Assembly: GCA_041685115.1 (NCBI GenBank)
Contig: JAWLGK010000013.1
Location: forward strand, 1-64,000
Reading direction: 5' to 3'
Length of the DNA: 64,000 nt
Source of the DNA: JALOAT01 sp041685115
Lineage (GTDB): Bacteria > Pseudomonadota > Gammaproteobacteria > Thiohalomonadales > Thiohalomonadaceae
Shown here: piece by piece, positions 1-7,258 of the stretch
How positions within the stretch are numbered: position 1 is the stretch's first letter
How the letters are laid out: each line of letters opens with the position of its first letter
Notes under the pieces: generated by a model
What the model was told of the DNA's origin: nothing
The model's input: the letters and a program-made list of their open reading frames with translations, nothing else
The model's database searches: none
Position numbers and translations under genes: made by a program

Positions 1-54
1 GCCGGCCTCATGTCCCTGGCCTTCATGGGCTTTGCGGGTTTGGTGAAGGGATGA
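1..54 (+). CDS. rnfA: RnfA, C-terminal end (partial)
   Basis: The window opens inside a gene. The last 17 codons read AGLMSLAFMGFAGLVKG and then TGA. This hydrophobic tail matches the conserved C-terminus of RnfA/RsxA, an inner-membrane subunit of the Rnf ion-translocating ferredoxin:NAD+ oxidoreductase. The rnfB, C, D, G and E genes follow on the same strand, which makes the assignment secure although only the end is visible. The next gene is 172 bp away, an unusually wide gap for this operon, and a palindromic repeat fills it. Confidence 0.85.
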   Translation, partial: AGLMSLAFMGFAGLVKG

Positions 55-65
55 AGGAAAAGCTG

Positions 66-209
66 AAACACGGGGAACACGGGGGACACGGGGATTTTCT
101 CGTGAGTTACCTCTGTTTGGCTGCGGCAGGTGCAGCGGGACTCAAATGTCTGGTATCGAGCAAGGTCCAAGCCACTAGCGCCCCTGTGTTCCCCGTGTCC
201 CCCGTGTTT
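66..209. repeat. Imperfect palindromic repeat, CACGGGGAA subtype, inside the rnf operon
   Basis: The left arm (66-94) is a run of CACGGGG units spaced by AA or GA. The right arm (181-209) is its imperfect reverse complement, made of CCCCGTGT units. About 85 bases separate the arms. The same unit forms the repeat at 5550-5718. The element fills the space between rnfA and rnfB and ends 17 bases before the rnfB start codon. Confidence 0.75.
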
Positions 210-226
210 GGGCTTTTTTCCAGAAC

Positions 227-781
227 ATGCTGACCGCCATCGTCGTCTTCACATTGCTGGCTGCCGCATTCGGGCTGTTGCTCGGGTTTGCGGCTGTGCG
301 CTTTCGCGTGGAGAGCGATCCCATCGTGGAGAAGATCGATGCCATTCTGCCGCAGACCCAGTGCGGCCAGTGCGGCTTCGCGGGCTGTCGTCCCTATGCG
401 GAGGCCATCGCCGCGGGCGAGGCGGATATCAACAAGTGCCCGCCGGGCGGTGAGGCGGTGGTCATGGCGCTGGCCGACCTGCTGGGGCGAGACCCGCAGC
501 CACTGGACGGCGAGGCCAAGGCCAAGATGGTGGCCGTCATCGACGAGAACACCTGCATCGGCTGCACCCTGTGTCTGCAGGCCTGTCCGGTGGACGCCAT
601 CGTCGGGGCGGCCAAACAGATGCACACCGTGATCGAAAGCGAATGCACCGGCTGCGAATTGTGCGTCTCACCCTGCCCGGTGGACTGCATCCGCATGGAG
701 CCGGTGGGCGAGGACATCGGCACCTGGAAGTGGCCCTATCCGGTCATCAAGGTCACGCCCGTGAAGGTACCCCAGGCATGA
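227..781 (+). CDS. rnfB: RnfB, ferredoxin-like subunit of the Rnf complex
   Basis: The 184-residue protein is membrane-anchored by an N-terminal hydrophobic helix (about residues 3-24). Next comes the Fe-S domain typical of RnfB with Cys46, Cys49, Cys54 and Cys71. Two [4Fe-4S] ferredoxin motifs follow (Cys110/113/116/120 and Cys140/143/146/150). RnfB passes electrons between ferredoxin and the membrane part of the complex. The ATG at 227 begins right at the hydrophobic helix, but no good Shine-Dalgarno precedes it, because the upstream DNA is the palindromic repeat ending in a T run. The stop overlaps the rnfC start (ATGA). Confidence 0.95.
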   Translation: MLTAIVVFTLLAAAFGLLLGFAAVRFRVESDPIVEKIDAILPQTQCGQCGFAGCRPYAEAIAAGEADINKCPPGGEAVVMALADLLGRDPQPLDGEAKAKMVAVIDENTCIGCTLCLQACPVDAIVGAAKQMHTVIESECTGCELCVSPCPVDCIRMEPVGEDIGTWKWPYPVIKVTPVKVPQA

Positions 782-2334
782 CGCGCACCCTGCATACATT
801 CCACGGTGGCCTGCACCTGCCCGAGCACAAGGCCGAATCCACTGGTCGGCCCCTCACAGTCGCGCCGGTGCCGCGTGTGCTCGTCATTCCTGTGCAGCAG
901 CATATCGGCCAGCCGGCCAAGCCCGTCGTGCAGGTGGGCGAGCGTGTGCTGAAGGGCCAGTTGCTCGCCCAGGCCGAGGGCTACGTGAGCGTGCCCGCAC
1001 ACGCCTCCAGCTCGGGGCTTGTCATCGCGGTGGAGGAGCGCGCGGTGCCCCATCCGTCCGGTCTGAATGCCCTGTGCGTGGTCGTCGAGACCGATGGCCG
1101 CGACGAGGCGGTGGACTTCGTGCCCATGCCCGAGTGGGCAAAGGAAGACCCGAGCCATCTGCGCAACCGGGTGCGCGACGCCGGTATCGTCGGCCTGGGC
1201 GGCGCGGGCTTCCCTTCCTACGTGAAACTCAATCCAGGTCCGCGCACGGTGGTAGACACCCTCATCATCAACGGTGCGGAGTGCGAGCCCTACATCACCG
1301 CCGATGACATGCTCATGCGCGAGCGTGCCGACGAGGTGATCGGCGGCGTACGCATCATGATCCACGCCCTACAGGCGCGCAGCTGCGTCATCGCCGTGGA
1401 GGACAACAAACCCGAGGCCTTCGCCGCGCTTGGCAAGGCGCTGATGCGCAGCGGCCGCAGCGACATCGAACTGGTGCAAGTGCCCACGCGCTATCCCACC
1501 GGCGGCGAGAAGCAGCTCATCAAGGTGGTTACCGGCAAGGAAGTGCCCTCTGCGGGCCTGCCCATCGCCATGGGTGTGGTGGTGCAGAACGTGGCCACCG
1601 CCGCGGCGGTGTACCGCGCCATCGAATTGGGCGAGCCGCTCATCACGCGCATCGTCACGGTAACGGGCGGTGCCGTCGCCCGGCCGCAAAATCTCGAAGT
1701 GCGCATCGGCACCCCGGTGGCCGATCTCATCGAATTCGTCGGCGGCCTCAAGGGCGTGCCGGAGCGCCTTGTCCTCGGCGGTCCCATGATGGGCATCACC
1801 CTGCAATCGCGCGACGTACCCATCACCAAGACTGCCGGCTGCGTGCTCGCGCCCGTGGCGGGCGAGCTGGGCGAGCGCGGCCCGACCCGCGCCTGCATCC
1901 GCTGCGGCGCCTGCGCCGAGGCCTGCCCGATGTCACTGCTGCCGCAGCAGCTGTACTGGCACGCCCGCGCCAAGGACTTCGACAAGGCGCAGGATTACAA
2001 GCTATTCGACTGCATCGAATGTGGCTGCTGCTCCTACGTGTGCCCGAGCAACCTGCCCCTGGTGCAGTTCTTCCGCTTCGCCAAGACCTCCGTGTGGGCC
2101 CAGGAGCGGGAAAAGAAAAAGGCCGACCGCGCCCGCGAGCGCCACGAATTCCGCCAGGCACGCATCGAGGCCGAGAAGGCCGAGCGCGAGGCGCGCTTGA
2201 AGAAAAAGGCCGCCGCCGATGCGGAAGGCGCCGCCTCGCCCGACGATGCCAAGAAGGCCGCCATCCAGGCCGCCCTCGAACGCGCCAAGGCCAAGAAGGC
2301 CGCCGCGGCGGCGGCTGGGGATAGCGAGCAATGA
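778..2334 (+). CDS. rnfC: RnfC, NADH/ferredoxin-binding subunit of the Rnf complex
   Basis: The start is the ATG overlapping the rnfB stop, giving MTRTLHTFHGGLHLPEHK, the usual RnfC N-terminus; 518 residues result. A glycine-rich segment near residue 141 (GGAGFPSYVK) belongs to the Nqo1-like FMN/NADH fold. Two [4Fe-4S] motifs begin at Cys373 (CIRCGACAEACP) and Cys412 (CIECGCCSYVCP). The last roughly 75 residues are an Ala/Lys/Glu-rich, probably coiled tail, as in long gammaproteobacterial RnfC proteins. RnfC is the cytoplasmic entry point where NAD(H) exchanges electrons with the complex. Confidence 0.95.
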   Translation: MTRTLHTFHGGLHLPEHKAESTGRPLTVAPVPRVLVIPVQQHIGQPAKPVVQVGERVLKGQLLAQAEGYVSVPAHASSSGLVIAVEERAVPHPSGLNALCVVVETDGRDEAVDFVPMPEWAKEDPSHLRNRVRDAGIVGLGGAGFPSYVKLNPGPRTVVDTLIINGAECEPYITADDMLMRERADEVIGGVRIMIHALQARSCVIAVEDNKPEAFAALGKALMRSGRSDIELVQVPTRYPTGGEKQLIKVVTGKEVPSAGLPIAMGVVVQNVATAAAVYRAIELGEPLITRIVTVTGGAVARPQNLEVRIGTPVADLIEFVGGLKGVPERLVLGGPMMGITLQSRDVPITKTAGCVLAPVAGELGERGPTRACIRCGACAEACPMSLLPQQLYWHARAKDFDKAQDYKLFDCIECGCCSYVCPSNLPLVQFFRFAKTSVWAQEREKKKADRARERHEFRQARIEAEKAEREARLKKKAAADAEGAASPDDAKKAAIQAALERAKAKKAAAAAAGDSEQ

Positions 2335-2340
2335 AACGAA

Positions 2341-2431
2341 CAGCCCAACGCCAAGACGCCAAAGGCGCAAAGGCCGCAGAGCATTTTTATCTCCGCGTCC
2401 TCCGCGTCTCCGCGTACTCCGCGTTTTAGCC
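2341..2431. repeat. Imperfect palindromic repeat between rnfC and rnfD
   Basis: The left arm (about 2347-2382) has units such as ACGCCAA and GGCGCAAAGG. The right arm (about 2391-2426) has four CTCCGCGT-type units. The arms are roughly complementary and meet at a short AT-rich centre. It belongs to the same general class as the other intergenic palindromes in this window and occupies almost the whole rnfC-rnfD gap. Confidence 0.7.
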
Positions 2432-2447
2432 CCTGGACTGGCCGCCG

Positions 2448-3476
2448 ATGACGACCATCAGTTCGCCCCACGCCCATCAGCCCACCAGCGTCACGCGCGT
2501 GATGTTGCGCGTGGTGTATGCGCTCGTGCCCGCCATCATCGCCCACACCTGGCTGTTCGGCTGGGGCATGGTGGTGAACATCGCCATCGCCTCCGCCGCG
2601 GCACTGGTGGCCGAGGCGGCCATGCTCGCCCTGCGCGGTCGCGCCATCAAAGCGACCCTGGCGGACGGCAGCGCCCTGCTCACGGCCGTGCTGCTCGGAT
2701 TCGCCCTGCCGCCGCTCGCACCCTGGTGGCTGGTGGCCCTGGGCGCGGCCTTCGCCATCGTATTCGCCAAGCAGCTCTACGGCGGTCTGGGCTACAACCC
2801 CTTCAATCCGGCCATGGTCGGCTACGTGCTGTTACTCGTCTCCTTCCCGCGCGAGATGACCACCTGGTTGCTGCCGATCACCCTGGGCGGTGATGTGTTG
2901 AGCCTGGGCGACACGCTGCGCTATGCGCTGACTGGCGTGCTGCCTGCCGGCCTGAGCCTGGACGCCCTGTCCGGCGCCACGCCGCTCGACCTCATGAAGA
3001 CCGAGCTGTCGCTCAACAAGACCGTCAGCGAGACCTTCGCCATGCCGTTGTTCGGCGCCGTCGGTGGCCAAGGCTTCGAGGTGGTCAATGGCCTGGTGCT
3101 GCTCGGTGGCCTGTGGCTGGTGTGGAACCGCACCATTACCTGGCATGCCCCCGTCGGCCTGCTCGGCGCATTGTTCCTCATGGCCGGTCTGTTCTGGTCC
3201 CTGGATCCGGACACCCATGCCAGCCCGCTGTTCCACCTCATGAGCGGCGGCGCCATGCTGGGGGCGTTTTTCATCGCCACCGATCCGACCACCTGTGCCA
3301 CCAGCAACCGCGGCCGCCTGATCTTCGGCGTGGGCGCGGGCGCACTCATCTACATGATCCGCACCTGGGGCGGCTATCCCGACGGTATCGCCTTCTCCGT
3401 GCTGCTCATGAACCTGGCGGCGCCCACCATCGATTACTACACCCGCCCGCGGGTGTACGGACATACCAAGGGCTGA
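2448..3476 (+). CDS. rnfD: RnfD, FMN-bearing membrane subunit of the Rnf complex
   Basis: This 342-residue multi-spanning protein has about nine to ten hydrophobic segments. The SGAT motif at residues 175-178 (within ALSGATPLDLM) marks the threonine that carries covalently bound FMN in RnfD/NqrB proteins, so Thr178 is the expected flavinylation site. RnfD is part of the ion-translocating core. The start ATG at 2448 lies just after a repeat and lacks an obvious ribosome-binding site. rnfG begins 3 bases after the stop. Confidence 0.95.
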   Translation: MTTISSPHAHQPTSVTRVMLRVVYALVPAIIAHTWLFGWGMVVNIAIASAAALVAEAAMLALRGRAIKATLADGSALLTAVLLGFALPPLAPWWLVALGAAFAIVFAKQLYGGLGYNPFNPAMVGYVLLLVSFPREMTTWLLPITLGGDVLSLGDTLRYALTGVLPAGLSLDALSGATPLDLMKTELSLNKTVSETFAMPLFGAVGGQGFEVVNGLVLLGGLWLVWNRTITWHAPVGLLGALFLMAGLFWSLDPDTHASPLFHLMSGGAMLGAFFIATDPTTCATSNRGRLIFGVGAGALIYMIRTWGGYPDGIAFSVLLMNLAAPTIDYYTRPRVYGHTKG

Positions 3477-3479
3477 GTC

Positions 3480-4127
3480 ATGCTGCGCAACATGCTGATC
3501 AGCGCCTTCCTGCTCGCCGCCTTCGCCGTGGCCGCCGCCAGTCTGGTGGGCCTCACCCATCTCGGCACGCGCGAGCGCGTGGAGGCCAACGAGCGCCAGG
3601 CCCTGGTAGAAACGCTGCATGCCCTGGTGCCTGCCGAGCGCCATGACAACGACCTGCTGGACGGCCGGACCCAGGTGATCGACCCACTGCTCGGCAGCCG
3701 GCGCGCAGTGCCGGTCTATCGCGCCCGCCAGGGCGGCGAGACGGTCGCCGTGATCCTCGCACCGGTGGCGCCGGACGGCTACAGCGGCAACATCCATCTG
3801 CTGGTGGCGGTAAATGCGGATGGCCGCCTGGCCGGCGTGCGTGTCACCGCACACCGCGAGACACCGGGGCTCGGCGACCTCATCGAAGCGGAGCGCTCCG
3901 ACTGGATCACGCGCTTCACCGGCCGGTCCCTGGGCAATCCCCCGGAGGAACGCTGGAGGGTGCGCAAGGACGGCGGCGACTTCGACCAGTTCACCGGCGC
4001 CACCGTCACCCCGCGCGCCGTGGTGAAGGCCGTGGCCAACACGCTACGCTACGTGGAAGCGCACCGTGACGAACTGTTCGCACACGACGCGCAGCAGGCG
4101 GCCGTGCTCCAGGAGAACGCGCAATGA
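3480..4127 (+). CDS. rnfG: RnfG, periplasmic FMN-binding subunit of the Rnf complex
   Basis: The protein has 215 residues. One N-terminal membrane helix (about residues 5-27) is followed by a periplasmic FMN-binding domain. The flavinylation motif is FTGATVTP with Thr175 as the FMN-linked residue, a small variation on the usual SGAT. The stop overlaps the rnfE start by ATGA, which suggests translational coupling. Length and order match other gammaproteobacterial rnf operons. Confidence 0.95.
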   Translation: MLRNMLISAFLLAAFAVAAASLVGLTHLGTRERVEANERQALVETLHALVPAERHDNDLLDGRTQVIDPLLGSRRAVPVYRARQGGETVAVILAPVAPDGYSGNIHLLVAVNADGRLAGVRVTAHRETPGLGDLIEAERSDWITRFTGRSLGNPPEERWRVRKDGGDFDQFTGATVTPRAVVKAVANTLRYVEAHRDELFAHDAQQAAVLQENAQ

Positions 4128-4807
4128 CCGACTATCGCAAGATCGCCGTCGACGGTCTGTGGCAGAACAATCCGGCGCTGGTGCAGATCCTCGGGCTGTG
4201 CCCGCTGCTCGCCGTGACCACCAACGCGGTGAACGGACTGGGCCTCGGCCTGGCCACCATGCTCACGCTGGTCTCCTCGAACGTCGCCGTGTCGCTGATC
4301 CGCAATCTGGTGAAGCCGGAGATCCGCATCCCCGTTTTTGTGGTGGTGATCGCCGCCATCGTGACCGCCATCGAGCTGTCCATGAACGCCTACCTGCACG
4401 GCCTGTACAAGGTGCTCGGCATCTTCATCCCGCTCATCGTCACCAACTGCATCATCCTGGGCCGCGCCGAGGCCTTCGCCTCCAAGAACTCCGTGCCGCG
4501 CGCCCTCGCCGACGGCTTCACCATGGGTCTCGGCTTTGCCAGCGCGCTGGTGGTGCTCGGCGCCATGCGTGAACTGGTGGGCAACGGCACCCTGCTGGCC
4601 CAGGCGCATCTCATGTTCGGCGAAGTCGCGCGCGGCTGGACCCTGCATTTGTTCGGCGAATACCGCGGCCTGCTATTCGCCATCCTGCCGCCCGGCGCCT
4701 TCTTTGGCCTGGGCCTGCTCATCGCCCTCAAGAACGTCATCGACGCGCGCGTGGCGCGTCGTCAGGCCGCCGCGGACAAGGCCGCACCTGACGCCTCCGT
4801 CGCCTGA
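4124..4807 (+). CDS. rnfE: RnfE, membrane subunit of the Rnf complex
   Basis: The 227-residue integral membrane protein has about six hydrophobic segments and is homologous to RnfA/NqrD/NqrE. It opens with MTDYRKIAVDGLWQNNPALVQILGLCP-type sequence and includes a conserved NCIILGRAEAFA stretch, both diagnostic for RnfE. It is the last rnf gene. The next gene, nth, starts 77 bases downstream, repeating the common rnfABCDGE-nth order. Confidence 0.95.
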   Translation: MTDYRKIAVDGLWQNNPALVQILGLCPLLAVTTNAVNGLGLGLATMLTLVSSNVAVSLIRNLVKPEIRIPVFVVVIAAIVTAIELSMNAYLHGLYKVLGIFIPLIVTNCIILGRAEAFASKNSVPRALADGFTMGLGFASALVVLGAMRELVGNGTLLAQAHLMFGEVARGWTLHLFGEYRGLLFAILPPGAFFGLGLLIALKNVIDARVARRQAAADKAAPDASVA

Positions 4808-4884
4808 TCCGTCGTACGGTTGCAGCGGGCGCGCGGGCTGCCGATAATCGGTGGCCCCGTTCGAATCCGCCCACTGCGCCCGCA

Positions 4885-5535
4885 ATGAATCCAAACAAGC
4901 GCCAGGAGATCTTCACGCGCCTGCGTGAACTCAATCCCCATCCCACCACCGAGCTGAACTACAGCACGCCCTTCGAACTGCTGGTGGCCGTGGTGCTGTC
5001 GGCCCAGGCCACCGACAAGGGCGTGAACAAGGCCACCGCAAGGTTGTTTCCCGTGGCGAATACGCCCGAGGGGATCCTGGCGCTGGGCGTGGAGGGCCTG
5101 AAGGGCTATGTGAAGACCATCGGCCTGTTCAACGCCAAGGCGCAGAACATCATCAAGGCCTGCGAGATCCTGCTGGAGAAGCACGGCGGCGAGGTGCCGC
5201 GGGAGCGCGAGGCGCTGGAGGCCCTGCCCGGCGTCGGCCGCAAGACCGCCAACGTGATCCTCAACACCGCCTTCGGCGAACCCACCATTGCCGTGGACAC
5301 CCACATCTTCCGCGTCGCCAATCGCACCGGTCTGGCGCCCGGCAAGACCGTGCTCGACGTGGAGAAAAAGCTGCTGAAGGTCGTGCCCGCAGAATTCCGC
5401 CACGACGCCCACCACTGGCTCATCCTGCACGGCCGCTACACCTGCATCGCCCGCAAACCCAAATGCCCGCACTGCCCCATCAAGGACCTGTGCGAGTACA
5501 AGCACAAGACGCCGGCAGAGGCGCTGTCGAAGTGA
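4885..5535 (+). CDS. nth: Endonuclease III (DNA glycosylase/AP lyase)
   Basis: This 216-residue enzyme removes oxidised pyrimidines and cuts the abasic site in base excision repair. The helix-hairpin-helix LPGVGRKTANV carries the catalytic Lys120, and the catalytic Asp138 lies in AVDTH. The C-terminal [4Fe-4S] cluster ligands are Cys187, Cys194, Cys197 and Cys203 (C-x6-C-x2-C-x5-C). These positions coincide with those in the Escherichia coli enzyme. Its place after rnfE is a conserved linkage. Confidence 0.97.
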   Translation: MNPNKRQEIFTRLRELNPHPTTELNYSTPFELLVAVVLSAQATDKGVNKATARLFPVANTPEGILALGVEGLKGYVKTIGLFNAKAQNIIKACEILLEKHGGEVPREREALEALPGVGRKTANVILNTAFGEPTIAVDTHIFRVANRTGLAPGKTVLDVEKKLLKVVPAEFRHDAHHWLILHGRYTCIARKPKCPHCPIKDLCEYKHKTPAEALSK

Positions 5536-5549
5536 AAGGAAAAAGCATT

Positions 5550-5718
5550 AACCACGGGGAACACGGCGAAATCTGTTTCCCCAGGGCGCCCGCACTGGTG
5601 GAATTTAAGGAAGTGCGAGCATGTGGAAGTGAGCTTCGGCTCGTGATTGCAAGAATCGCGAGCAGCAGCTCGCTCCCACACCTACCTGAAATCCATTCTC
5701 CCCGTGTTCCCCGTGGTT
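5550..5718. repeat. Palindromic repeat, CACGGGGAA subtype, after nth
   Basis: AACCACGGGGAACACGG at 5550-5566 is repeated exactly in inverted orientation at 5702-5718, a 17-bp perfect inverted repeat. A spacer of about 135 bases holds a smaller GCGAG/CTCGC palindrome. The arm sequence matches the repeat between rnfA and rnfB. The next gene begins 36 bases beyond the right arm. Confidence 0.8.
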
Positions 5719-5754
5719 CAGCTTCTTCTGCTTTCAAGCCAAGCCGAGGTTCGA

Positions 5755-6183
5755 ATGATCTTTTCCAGTGATCGCATCGCGCTGCGGCGCAGGTTCCAGT
5801 CGGCGTGGCAGAAACACGTGCAAGGAAAACCGCTGGAGCCGTTGGAGGCGATCATCGCCGACGTGGTGGCGCTGCATCCGGAATACCAGCGCGTTGTGGA
5901 ACAGCCGGATGCACTGGATCGTGACTGGTCGCCGGAGATGGGCGAGACCAATCCCTTCCTGCACATGGGCATGCACATCGCCCTCCATGAACAGCTCAGT
6001 ACCCGCCGACCGGCGGGCATCAACGAGGCCTATGCAGCCGCCTTGGTGAAGCTTGGAGATCAACACGCGGTGGAACACCGCTTCATGGAATGTCTCGGCG
6101 AGGCGCTGTGGCAGGCGCAGCGCAGCGGCACGCCGCCGGATGAAGCCGGCTACCTGCGGTGTCTGCAAGCCATTGCGCGCTAG
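5755..6183 (+). CDS. DUF1841 family protein
   Basis: The start is taken at ATG 5755 (MIFSSDRIALRRRF), which lies after the repeat, giving 142 residues. The sequence fits the DUF1841 family of short, soluble proteobacterial proteins, with the hallmark MGETNPFLHMGMHIALHEQL segment rich in histidine and methionine near residues 62-82. The function of the family is unknown. The conserved His residues could bind metal, but this is only inference. It converges with the methyltransferase gene downstream. Confidence 0.85.
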   Translation: MIFSSDRIALRRRFQSAWQKHVQGKPLEPLEAIIADVVALHPEYQRVVEQPDALDRDWSPEMGETNPFLHMGMHIALHEQLSTRRPAGINEAYAAALVKLGDQHAVEHRFMECLGEALWQAQRSGTPPDEAGYLRCLQAIAR

Positions 6184-6215
6184 CGCACTTGGCGAGCAGT
6201 CCACGCGGAGCGGAA

Positions 6216-6833
6216 TCAAGCGACCCGCACAAAGCGGAAGAAACCGAATTGCTGTTCCTTGGCCGCCGGCGTGAGGTGCAGCTCGGCACGTTCTTCCACC
6301 AACTGGAATTCATGTCCGAGCGCGGCCTGCATTCGCTCGGCGTCGTATTGCACGATATCAAGCATGCTGCACTGGGTCGGCCCGCCGATGGCGAACGCCG
6401 CCATGATGACATGCCCACCCACGGGAATGGCGCGGCGCAGCGCCCTCACGTACTGCACGCGATCTGCCGCCTCGGTGAGAAAGTGAAACACGGCACGATC
6501 GTGCCAGAGGGCGAAGCGGCGCGGTGCCACGAAGCGTGTCACGTCCTGCTCATGCCACTCCACACTGGCAGCGCGCTCACCCAGACGGCGCTGTGCATGG
6601 TCCAGTGCGTTACGCGACACATCCAGCACCGCCACATCAGTGAATCCCCGGTCGAGCAGGCGATCCACCAACAATGAGGCGCCGCCACCGACATCGATGA
6701 TCGGGTGTGCTGCCGAGATTCCCGTGGCGGCAACGAGTTCCAGGGACAGGCGCGGTTCGGCCTGGTACCAGCTCACATCCAGCGGTGAGCGGGCCGCGTA
6801 GACGTCATTCCAGTGCGTTTTCGCGTCTTTCAT
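6216..6833 (-). CDS. Class I SAM-dependent methyltransferase
   Basis: The protein has 205 residues. The opening KTHWNDVYAARSPLDVSWYQ and the SAM-binding motif I (IIDVGGGASLLVDRLL, near residue 45) show a class I methyltransferase of the small thiopurine-methyltransferase-like group. Motif II (VAVLDVSRNAL) and HDRAVFHFL near motif IV are present. The substrate cannot be told. The start overlaps the stop of the upstream gloA-like gene by ATGA, so the two are probably co-translated. Confidence 0.85.
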   Translation of the reverse strand: MKDAKTHWNDVYAARSPLDVSWYQAEPRLSLELVAATGISAAHPIIDVGGGASLLVDRLLDRGFTDVAVLDVSRNALDHAQRRLGERAASVEWHEQDVTRFVAPRRFALWHDRAVFHFLTEAADRVQYVRALRRAIPVGGHVIMAAFAIGGPTQCSMLDIVQYDAERMQAALGHEFQLVEERAELHLTPAAKEQQFGFFRFVRVA

Positions 6834-7216
6834 GAGCGCCTGCCGATGAGTTCGATGGGATAACCGTCCGGGTCCGCTGCGAAGGCGATGACGGTGGTCC
6901 CGGCGTTCATGGGGCCGGCCTCGCGCAGGATCTTGCCGCCCTTCTCCCGGATGGCATCCGTGGCGGCGTACACGTCATCCACCTCCACGGCGACGTGGCC
7001 GTAGCCCGTACCCATCTCGTAGCTGTCCACACCCCAGTTGTAGGTGAGTTCGATGACGGTGTTTCCCGCCTCGTCGCCATAGCCGAGAAATGCCAGGGTG
7101 AACTTACCTTCCGGGTAATCCTGGCGGCGCAGCAGCCGCATGCCGAGCACATCGGTGTAAAAGCGGATGGATCGGTCGAGGTCACCGACCCTTAGCATGG
7201 TATGCAGAATACGCAT
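6830..7216 (-). CDS. gloA: Lactoylglutathione lyase (glyoxalase I)
   Basis: The 128-residue vicinal-oxygen-chelate protein isomerises the methylglyoxal-glutathione hemithioacetal to S-lactoylglutathione. All four metal ligands of Ni-type glyoxalase I are visible: His5, Glu56, His74 and Glu122. The N-terminus MRILHTMLRVGDLDRSI and the NWGVDSYEMGTGYGH segment are diagnostic. It heads a two-gene unit with the methyltransferase. Confidence 0.95.
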   Translation of the reverse strand: MRILHTMLRVGDLDRSIRFYTDVLGMRLLRRQDYPEGKFTLAFLGYGDEAGNTVIELTYNWGVDSYEMGTGYGHVAVEVDDVYAATDAIREKGGKILREAGPMNAGTTVIAFAADPDGYPIELIGRRS

Positions 7217-7258
7217 GACTGACTCCCTTGTCAGAGCTGCAGAAACAGCCGCCGGGGT

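Noticed and set aside
4847..4880. GTTCGAATCC resembling a tRNA T-arm
   Set aside because: The flanking bases do not form T-stem, anticodon stem or acceptor pairing, and no CCA-type end follows; it lies just before the nth start.
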